From Annona cherimola (taxonomy: Eukaryota; Streptophyta; Magnoliopsida; Magnoliales; Annonaceae), in NCBI GenBank assembly GCA_030490835.1, contig CM059973.1, positions 53,758,008-53,822,007 of the forward strand: a stretch of DNA of 64,000 nt. Direction: 5' to 3'. The position numbers and the translations under genes were made by a program. The first letter of the stretch is position 1; each line of letters starts with the position of its first letter. Positions 10,502 to 20,800 of the stretch are shown piece after piece. Under the pieces are notes generated by a model. It searched no databases and had not been told where the DNA came from. It saw only the letters and a program-made list of their open reading frames with translations.

Positions 10502-13154
10502 ATGAAAGAAAGGAGAACAACCCCTACTCTCAAGCGCATCTTGATAAACTGTGCTTCTCAGGTAAGTTGGCTTTTATCCAAGTATTGATTTCGACTCGTA
10601 TAGTACATTTCACGAGACCAACAACTCTTAACTCATACCATTCCAAGAATTGAAAAAAAGAAAAAAAGAAAAGAAAAAAGAAAGAAACGAAAAATGCAAT
10701 CATCCAAAACTAGTGAACGGGAAATATTACATGCTTGACCTGAATTTGGCATAGCCTATAAGCAGTTTTCATTTCGAACACTAACACCTTCTTATTCCAT
10801 CCTTGGATTGACCTTGTTATGCTGCACGAGGATGAAAATTTATGGAGTTTGGAAAGCATGTTGGTTGTTGCTGATCTCTGAAATTGGAAGACTCCACCTG
10901 TCATGTTGATCCATATTTTTAATGTTGAAAACAGAGTTTTATGATGTTCACCTTCCCAAAAAATTATCAATGAAGCCATTGATCAGAATGCAAGGATCAA
11001 ACAATTAACAAAAACTTTGGATCACGAACCATGCTTGAAGAGGTGTTATAAACAAACATTAACACGTGTAAGAATGAAACTCAAGATTACTATTGAGACC
11101 TTAGGTTCGGGCTCTTAAGATGTTTTCTAAGTATATATAAATCTGTTCACTCAAGAATTGCTTTTCAAGAAGAACTTGCACTTAGCCAGTGGGTAATGGG
11201 CCTGCAGGTCATGGGATGGGAGTAAGGTGTTTGGCCCTATTGTTGGTCCCGTGTTTGAGTCTCCTTTGCAGCGTGAGAGTTTAAAATATTTATCCTTCTA
11301 TTGTGTGAGGGTTGATTGTTATAGGAGTTATGTCTCCCGAATTAATTAGGTGGAGCATCTCTCCACACTGTCAATTTTTAAGAATGTCTCAGTGGTTGTT
11401 TGTAATATCAATTGAGATGGATATAAATATATATAAATAAAAAAAAGAAGAAGTTGCACTTACACAATTGTGGAAATGATGGTTGGATAGCATCTTTCTG
11501 CAGCAGAATCGGATTTTGTTTTGGTCACGTTTTATCAAAGTTTTAATCATTTTAGTTAAAAATAAAAAAAATTGGTGAATTTGTTTATTGTAAATGTTCG
11601 TGCACCCATCTATAACTTTGCAGGAAACTTTAAGAATGCGTTTTTGGAAGCTAGTTCTTGTATCATTAAACATGCGAAAAGGAAATTCCATATCTAGGAA
11701 GCAGATTCCTGCCATCAAAAACCATGTAGATGAAGCATGGATGGGCCAATCAGACAATGATGGTGAGTCTATCTCAACAAGAACCAACAGGATCTCCCAA
11801 TCAGTATGATTCTTGGCTCATGTGAGAAATTAATGATTATGGTTTGCAGGTTTTATTATTTTATAGTTAAGCAAAAGTGAATATAAGACATGTGATGCAT
11901 TGCCCAACCAAAGCTAAAGATAAAACATGAGGTGCATGACTTAAGCTGACACCAGCAAGACTTTGAGCCTGGATATATAGTTTGCATTGGTTAAACCAAC
12001 CTAGTGTCAATCTTTTTGGTAAAATGTAACTTGTTAGTCCTCTGAGAAAAAGGCATTATCATATTTATTGGAGATGAAATTTTGCTTATTGAAAAAAATT
12101 TGATAGAAGAGCTATGGGTAAAAATTATAATTCATTTAGTACAAAAAGAAAAGATAAAATTTAGTTAGATATCCAACTTTCCCAGATTTCAACAGTTTTT
12201 ATTCTTGAAAATTAATGAAAAATAATTTGTAATTTAAAAAGTTATCTTCATCATCTTTTTAAGGTTAGATCTATCTCAGCAACTATGAATATTTTAGTGG
12301 AGTAATTACGTGCGATTTGGGAAAAAAATTCAATTGAGGGATTGTCGTCAATCAAATCAATATTTTCACTAATAACCTTGATAAATTCCTATAATATCAA
12401 ATATCGTCAATGATATATTACCAATAAAATCAATAAATTCTGACCATATCGGTGATAAATTACCAATGAGTTTGAAACAACATGACATAATTTTCTACTT
12501 TATCTTTTTTAGTGGTGACCTGTCATAGCAATTTTATTGGTGATAATATTGTCAGGCTTCAATAAAGTCAAAACCACCCATCAGAGCCATCTCTAACCAT
12601 TGGTTGATAAACAGAAGCATGAGCAACACTTGGTCACCTGCCCTCGTGCATCATCTTCGCGAGATCCAAATAGGGTGAAAAGCAACCCTCTGGTCCAGGC
12701 TATTGAGAGAGATGATTAGCCTGTTTTCTGTCATATGGCTGTTGAGAGATATCAAAGAAGCTCTTCCACCTGGTTTGGAGGATTCCCTCAGATTTTAGTC
12801 ATAGCCTGCTCAAGCTAGATGATAGGCTGGTCAAGTATTCTACCTAAGTTGCAGCCTGTTGGAGATGGGTATTCCGGATGGTTTGAGTGTAGCTATCAAT
12901 GCCGGCGTTCTGATGCAAATAGACATGCCCTATATTGTTTCTACAAGGGGACTACATTGACCATTTGCTAGAGCTAGCCGCTTAGTAGAGTAAATGGTCT
13001 GCTTCGGATGCCTGCTTTTTCTTTCTTGACATTCTTGTTTCTGCAGGCAAAAGAATATGGGAGCTGCATGGCAGCAAAGGTTCCAGTGATTGAACGTGAC
13101 ATGTGTTTGAAGGAGTTTCTGGTCCTAAAATCATGCATGCAAAGCACTGTATGA
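10502..13154 (+). CDS. NDUFAF8: Twin-CX9C mitochondrial protein, NDUFAF8 (C17orf89)-like, spliced
   Basis: The coding exons are 10502-10561 (20 codons, ending in GT-AG phase 0) and 13047-13154 (35 codons plus TGA). Together they give a 55-residue protein. Joining them creates two CX9C pairs: C17-x9-C27 and C40-x9-C50. The first pair spans the splice junction. The residues around them (AKEYGSC and CLKEFLVLKSC) match the pattern AYGxC...CxxEFxxLxSC of NDUFAF8, a small intermembrane-space twin-CX9C protein that helps assemble respiratory complex I through NDUFAF5 in humans. The N-terminus is basic (MKERRTTPTLKR), as in plant members. The donor is CAG|GTAAGT and the acceptor TTTCTGCAG. The coding intron is 2,485 bp. 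An optional internal exon is described separately. The alternative is another small CHCH-type protein. The spacing and motifs make NDUFAF8 the best fit. It lies upstream of RMC1 on the same strand. Confidence 0.78.
11170..11300 (+). repeat. Possible tRNA-derived SINE fragment in the NDUFAF8-like intron
   Basis: CCAGTGGGTAATGGG at the left and GTGTTTGAGTCTC about 70 bp further on resemble degenerate pol III A and B boxes. I see no target duplication or tail, so this is a weak call. Confidence 0.25.
11624..11762 (+). other. Candidate cassette (poison) exon of the NDUFAF8-like gene
   Basis: A 139-nt segment is bounded by TAACTTTGCAG and ATG|GTGAGT. It is open in the frame set by exon 1 (46 codons, starting ETLRMRFWKL). 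Because 139 is not a multiple of 3, including it shifts the second coding exon, and a stop (GAT TGA) follows after 15 more codons. It would destroy the twin CX9C motif. It could be a regulated non-productive exon or a chance pseudo-exon. Confidence 0.4.
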
Positions 13155-13163
13155 ATTTACATA

Positions 13164-13169
13164 AATAAA
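13164..13169 (+). terminator. Polyadenylation signal AATAAA of the NDUFAF8-like gene
   Basis: A canonical AATAAA lies 10 bases after the TGA. Such a short 3' UTR is unusual, so a more distal site may also be used. Confidence 0.4.
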
Positions 13170-13805
13170 ACATAGGATTCACACTCAGTCTATAAGCTCA
13201 AGTCTGTACAAGTGTGGCTGTTGCTGAATGGTGTGGACCTCTTGGTGTTTTGGTTTTCTTTTCTTTCTTTCTTTTTTTTTTTTTTTTTTTTTTTGTAACT
13301 GTCCAGTTAAATTGAATTTTATCAGACGAATGGGTCCCCCGTTGATAAAGATCTGATAGGCATGGTTCATCCACACATTATTTAACTTGTACAAACCTGT
13401 TGCTTTGGAGTGATGTTCATAATCTTGGATTAAAGATTTTGTATGTTGGTTTTTGGAATGATGTTTTTCAGTTGTTGTTTCATTTATGCATTCCCATCTT
13501 CTGCCTTGAAGGTACAAAGCAGGAACTGAGGTTTTCTGTTAGAAAGAAAATTGCTAAGCCCGACCAAGTTCCTTTCTCAAAACTTATTGACAAGTAGACC
13601 AACAGACTGAAAAATAGGGTACTGAATCTGTTCATTGGTGGAAAATAGTTATACAAATTTATCTTTTTATTATTCATGATCCTCTTTTTGCGTCTGTGTA
13701 TTTTGCATGCTTGCAGTTTGCTAGATTTCTAGAGTTCTTAGAGGTACAAGTTTGTTGATTCCACAAGACATTTATATTGGAGCTTGGAGTTGACCGACAT
13801 AGAAT
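13170..13805 (+). promoter_or_regulatory. Intergenic region: end of NDUFAF8-like gene and promoter/5' UTR of RMC1
   Basis: About 635 bp separates the two genes. It contains a pyrimidine run with a T tract of over 20 at about 13268-13293. The last 200 bases before the RMC1 ATG are presumably leader sequence. TTGCATGCTTGCAG at about 13704-13717 could be a leader-intron acceptor. No clear TATA box is seen. Confidence 0.4.
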
Positions 13806-14822
13806 ATGTTTGGAAAAGTATTGGGTGGTCAGCCTAGAATTGGATTGAATGGATCCGGTGCACTATCCCATGTATATATTCAGCACCCAATTGTAAGATG
13901 CTGTGTTCCTGGTGGAAGAGGACTGTACTATGATGATGGGAATAAGTTACTACTCTTGCCAGCTTCTACTGAGGTAGGTATTTTTCCCCTTTTTCTTTTT
14001 ATGCAGTATGATTGTAGTCCTTGATATGGCAACACCCCCCCCCCCCCCCCAAAAAAAAAATAAAATAAAACCTTTTCCTGATCCCAGTTATGGTTATTGG
14101 TGCCTCCCTTCGGTTTCCTTATCCATGAGCTGGTATCTGATTATGGGATGAGCCCTGCCCCACTGTATCCTTCAGTGTGTGCCAGTTATCTAATGGAAAT
14201 TGGCAATATGCTGTACACATTGCATGGAGCATTGAATATCAGAGCTTTCTTGATTTATCTTTCATCCACCAAAGGACTAACGATTATAGAGCTTTCTGTT
14301 AACACTATGCTGATGAACCCTTGATCCCGACCATCCACCACCAAACCCCCTTCCTTTATAAATTAATAATCTGAGAAATATCTGCCCAACTTGAATTATC
14401 ATGTTACATTTTCTCTACCTTTTCTTTTTCCCTCTAAAGTTTAAGGCAAAACAAGGATTTGAACCCTGGAATGCGAAAAATAAATCCATTTCTGCCATAG
14501 TATTGAATAATTGCTGTGATATATTGAAGTAACTCAACATCTCCAAGGAGTTTTGCAGGTGTTTTCTTGGAGAACTGGACAGTCAGCTTCATCAGATTTT
14601 GCTCCAACCTGTGATCAGATTACTGAAGGACCTGTTTTGTCCATTCGCTATTCTCTAGATGGGAAGATTATAGGGATTCAACGGTCAAATCATGAAATTG
14701 AGTTCAGAAATCGAGAAACGGGAGAGACTTTTAGTCAAAGATGCAAATCTGAGTCTGAGAGCATACTGGGGTTTTTCTGGTCAGACTGTCCCGCCTGTGA
14801 TGTTGTATTTGTAAAGACCAGG

Positions 14823-14862
<40 letters not shown>

Positions 14863-17800
14863 GATATGTGTGTGTGTGTGTGTGTTTGTGTGTAAGTAAT
14901 GATCAGATACAACTGGGTTGTTACTTATTTAGTAACCACCCCTTCCTTTTTACATTTAAAAAATGTTTTTGTTAAGTCTTAACCATTTACAATATTCTTC
15001 TATATGCCTAACGATGCCAAATCACTTTGATTGGAAACTTTTGTATTGCTATAGATTTATTCTCAAACTTTAATAATTCCATATCTACTCTCAAACGATT
15101 CTAAATATTATACATATAGGTTTCCAATCAAAGTGAATTTTGGCATTATATTTATGCATATAGAAGAATACTCTAAATGGTTAAGATTTAAAAAAATATT
15201 CTTCAAATATAAAAAGCAAGTTGTGCATGGTCACCACCTATATATTTCCTTTACAACCAGTTTTCATGTATATTATATTTTTGTTATATTTTTTTGTTTT
15301 TATGGACTCATATGTATTTAGTTCGTATACTAAATTTTTTTCATTTTTGTATATATTTTTTAAAAATTTCGCCCATTCCACGCTCCCCTGCATATGCTAA
15401 ATCTTTTAATTTTGAAATTTTGTGAAAAATATAAGAATCTAAAAACGGTAGAATTGATATATGAACTAAATGCACATAGATCCACATGAAAATGAAGAAA
15501 AAATAAAAAAAATGTAAAAAAGTATAAAATATATAAGGTTGTTACTTAGCTGGGTAACGAGTGGGTGTATAGGATCATTATCCTATATTTGTATTTTATA
15601 TTTTCGTATGTTTTTTCATTTTTATGCAAGGCTACATTTCTTTGTTCATATACCACTAAAAAATATATAAGAATCCAAAATATTAAAATTTGATATATGA
15701 ACTAAATGCACGCTGGCTTGCATAAAAAATGTAAAAACATAAAATACATGAAGTTGTCAGTTATCCAAGTAACAATCGGGTGTACAAGATTATGATCCTC
15801 TATCTATCTCTATATATATATGTACATGGATACATATAGGGACATGTTAGGGTGTAGCTGGCTGTAAATGAGGCCCACCTAAATCATAAAATTAAAATCT
15901 CACCGGTCTATTGACTTAATATCAAGTGTTTTATCTGGTACCAAAAGTATCCAAGTCATGAGTCTTGGATAAGCTACATTTGCTTGAAAATTTATGTATT
16001 CATGTGTAAATTAAGAAAAATGCTTAGATCTATCCATTGATGTATTAGAATGATGTAATACTTTGTATATTCATTTATCCACATTAGAATGATGCTTTAG
16101 ACAATTTAGATACTGAAATTTAAGTCAAAAATTGATATTTAAATCAAATTATTTATTATATTGATTTACATCATTTTTAGATGGGCCTGTACGCATTTGA
16201 TTTGGATAAAACTGTGTGTGCTGAAATAAATGATTCTAAAGACAATGGATGAGATACATTTTGATTATCATTAATATGAGGGTTGTTTGCAGCCGACATC
16301 GCCCTGACTAGGGTGCAGCCAGTATTTCTCATTTACATACACATTTATATGTAGTATGGATAATGATCTTGTATACCTAGCTGTTACTTAGCTACTAACA
16401 ATCTCGTTTATTTTATTATTTTTTCATTTTATGTGGGCCCACATTTATTTATTTTATGTTCAGAATTTTTTCTATTTTTGGACTTTTTAATGTATTTTTT
16501 ACAAGATTTCAAAAATAAACAATTTTCATCCATTTCACACTTTCTTGCACATGAAAAATGGTAACATTTTTTTTGGTTGAAATTTTGTAAAAAGCATATA
16601 CAACAATCTAAAAATGGTAAAATTTAGTATACAAACTAAATACACTTAAGCCCATATAAAAACGAAAAAACAAAAGGAAATATAAAAAAAAATACAAAAT
16701 ACATGAGGTTGTTAATTAGCTAAGTAACAACCAAATTTGTAGGACCATGATCCATATGGTACTACCTACTGAAAAAAAAAAAAAAACTCAATCATTGTAT
16801 CTGGCAAGCAAGAGATCTTTTGTCCGCATGTCCTTTTTTCCCCGTGAACATGATCAATTGATGCATTATCTGTTTTTTTTTTTCTCCTCAAAATTTGCAT
16901 TGTCTGACCATTCTAGTGACATGGGGTCACTTCTTTGACACATGCTGTTGAAGGGAGCTTTTGTTGCTCCATTCAATTTTTTTTGCAATTACCCACAGTT
17001 AACTGGCCAGGCTAGACTTATGATTGGGCACCTTTGTTCAGACCTTTATTTCATCCCTGTATCTTTGATTTTCATTTCCTCCAATTTTCATGTTTATTTT
17101 TATTTTGTGCTGATACATATCCTATTTTATTGTATTGATATGTTGTTAAATCTCAGTGGACTAGACTTGTTTTCCTATCAACCTGAGTTGAAGGTACTTC
17201 GCTTGGTGGAGACAAAGCGACTGAATGTATGCTGGTATGTTTACACGCATGAAAGTCGGATGGTTCTACTTGCTTCTGGGATGCAATGTAAAATTTTCTC
17301 TGGATTTCAGGTATACCTGCTACAGATTACCACTTGGATAAGGCTTGAATACTATCTTTGAAGTGTCACTTTAGAGTTTAGATGGTTGTTGTCTCATGTT
17401 GCTTAAATTATATTTAAGTTGTCCCTATATACCTCTATTTATTGGGAAAATAGTATACTTACCTTCTAGCCTCTCTGGTCTGCATATGCTTTATGCAAGT
17501 TCTCTCTAAAACTGAAGAGTCATCATCATCATAAGCCATTTCCCACCTAGGCGGGGTCAGCTCTAAAACTAAACAGTCCAGGCAGACAATTTCCTTGGGG
17601 ATTCAGGGCTTTAGGTCACGTTCATATTTTCGGATTTTGATATCCATGTCTCAGCAAATGAGCTCCTTATTATGAGATCCCTAAAGATGGTAGTCTTAAC
17701 AGATAATTGTGGAATCACAACCTTGTGCTTGGATTCATAAAATGCCATCTGTAGAGTAGGCATGCACTTTTGCTTTTTTGATTCTTTTTTGGGTCAGTGT

Positions 17801-20800
17801 TTCCATATATGTTGCAAGTTATGCACCACTTCTATTAATTTTTCACGTATTTCTATCATCAACTTGCACATTTCAGTTTTCATCTGGGGGAATCATTCGC
17901 TTACCAAGGTTTGAGATGGAGATGACTAAAGCTGAAGCAAACAGTAAGCCTGTCCTGACAGCCGAAGATGTACACATTGTTACTATGTAAGTTTCTCTTC
18001 ATTAAGTTTTGTTGTTGATTAATTCTTTTTACACACGATTCCTACATTCTGATCATATAATTATTTAAAATTTTTTTAACCTTTTTTTCATTTTTTTTGA
18101 TTTGTTTCCTCTTTTCTTGTAGCTATGGAAGGATATACTGCTTACAAGTTGATAGGGTTGGAATGATTGCTAACTTATACAGGTTCTATCGTGATGCTGT
18201 TGTGCTTCAGGTATATGCTTTGCTTTTTCGAAAAAAATTATTTTCCAGGATCCAGTTTTCATTTTTCTAATTTCTTTAAAAATGCCTTTTTTGGCAATAG
18301 GAAACTTTTACTCTTAGGGTGTATTTGGGAAGTGATAAAATTTTTTGATGAGAAATTTTTAGTATAAAAGTTTTTGAATTGGGAGAAAATGACGTGACAT
18401 GATAGGAGTAATGATAAAGAATAAAGAGAATAAAATTAAAATAGATAGGTTAATCGTATGGATAGTTGTGTAGAAATGATTGAAAGGTAGGGTAGTTATA
18501 TAGGAAGATGCGAAAAAATGATTAAAAATAGGGTAGTTGTGGAGAATGAAAAGTTTTAGATTGAAAAGTTTTGGTTTGAAAAGTTTTTGTGTCAAACAAA
18601 CATGCCTTAAAAGTGTTTGTTGGGCCTCACCTAATGCCTAATCGTCGTCAAATGCCTTTTCAGGATTCATTACCAATTTATTCACTTAAGATAGCTGTGA
18701 GTGTTGTGGATAATGTGCTTCTTGTTCACCAAGTGGATGCAAAAGTCGTTATACTCTATGACCTCTTCACAAATTCCCTTGCACCAATATCTGCTCCTCT
18801 ACCTCTCTTATTGAGAGGTTTTTCAACAACAAATTCTACTGTCCAGAGCACCAACGTGGAGGTGGCTGGAGCAAACGCTAGTGAAGTAATTGTCTATGAT
18901 GATGGCTGGACTTTTCTTGTTCCTGACCTTATATGTGATACAGCACATGGAATATTGTGGAGGATTCATCTGGATTTGGAGGTGAGAATAGTCATTAGGA
19001 GTGACAATTGTTAGGTATTGTGCTAGTTCTGGATAAATGGTTCTGGCCTGGAATAATCTGCGTTCTGTTTATTCATGCTGAAATCATGGGTAGTACTGAG
19101 TCATGTCAATCATAGATGATCTTGTGCCCTTCGTGAAAGCTGGACCTAAGCAAAGAAGTTTTCGGTATCCTACTCAAGTTCCAATCATAAATGAGGTTGT
19201 GCCTTCAAGCTAGATGGACCAATTAAAGAAGACTGAGTACCATACTCAGGCCTACCGTTTATTTATTTATTTTAAAATTTAATCTCTGCTCTGTCTTCTG
19301 ACTAGCCAGAAAACCGTCTCTTTCTCTCTTCCAATTTGTCAGTGGTCTGGCTGTGGCTGTGCAAACTGTTGATTTTGCTCTACTCATCAAGTGCTTGTTT
19401 ATTATAATTGTTCTTGTGCATTTCGTGCATTAGAAAGCAAAGTTAGTAAGAGTGTTTTCTGCTGCCAGGCCATTGCAGCGAGTAGCTCAGAAGTGCCCTC
19501 TGTCCTAGAGTTTCTGCAGCGGCGGAGGTTGGAATCAAGTAAGGTAATGGCTATTTTGATCCCTGACACATAATCCTGAGAAAATTTTATATGATGCTTG
19601 ATGTTTTTTTTTTTTTTAAAAAAACATTTTTTTCATCCTGAAAAATAGTGCATGTATGGTCATCTTTCTGTGTTTATCCAACCAGGCCTGCAGGCTAGAT
19701 AACTCCACATGTCAAACCTAGTGGGAATGTAATCTGTTGTCTAGGGGCATCCAACAGTTTTTAGCTCAGCTCCCTCTTATCCACAATTCAATGAAATGGA
19801 GATGGAATCTTCAAGAACTATTCATTGTCCAGAACAAATCCCTGTTTTAAGTCAACAAATGAGAATTTTCCACTTCAGAAATGCAATTTACCTTCCCAAT
19901 ATCGATGCTATGGAAGAGATGCTAAATTATGATTTCTTGCACTGATACTATGCCATTTAATTTCTGTTTCAGGCAAAGCACTTATGTTTAGCCATAATGC
20001 GTACTGTTATCCTGGAAAGAAGACCTGTGAGCCTTATTGCAGTGGCAATTGATGTATTGGTTTCTTCGTACTCTCATTTAATGAAAACGGGAACTTCCCT
20101 TCAAGGCGGCACTGGAGGGGCTTGTTCTAGTACTCCCCATCATGATGATGTCTCTCAGGTGGTTGCAGAAGAAGCCAATACTAAAGTAGATGTGCAAGGA
20201 AAGTCAGCAACGCAAGAGTCCACAAGTGGACTGAACAATAACCCTCCCAATCATGACTTATTGTCTGATTCAGAGGAGAACACAAATGTTAAATCCATGG
20301 AGACCCATTCTGGCGAGCACCCTGAAAGGTTTTCTTTGGGTGATCTTGATGGTTTGGGCAACCAACAAGAGAAAATTGATCATTCTGGCACTGGAACTTC
20401 ACCCACAGTGATTGCGCGGTCACCATTGCAGTCCGAAGTATGTGAAGCTCGTAGCAACCTATCGGATCCAAATGCTTCTAATCAGCAAGGTTCTCAGTTT
20501 GATCATGTGGCAGTTTCACCCGATGAGATGTATAGCTCTGTATTTGCAATTGTCGAGGAGGAGATTGCTGGAGACTCTGCTTACTTGGTTGCTGTCATTG
20601 TCGAGTACTTCCGGAGGTATAGATTCGTTGTTTTCTTTATGCTTTTCATGTCTTTTACTTCATACGTTTTTCAGAAGTTTGTAGTTTCAAGTATTTGGTT
20701 CCCATTTGGAAACTCCATTCTTTGCATTGGATTAGAATGTTTAGCCTGAATTTTGGTTTGCTTTTGGAGGATTCGTTTGCCAGCCCCTGTTAAGGTATCT

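Noticed and set aside
20412..20684. Second open frame inside RMC1 exon 8
   Set aside because: It overlaps the real frame, runs past the exon donor at 20616, and lacks conserved residues.
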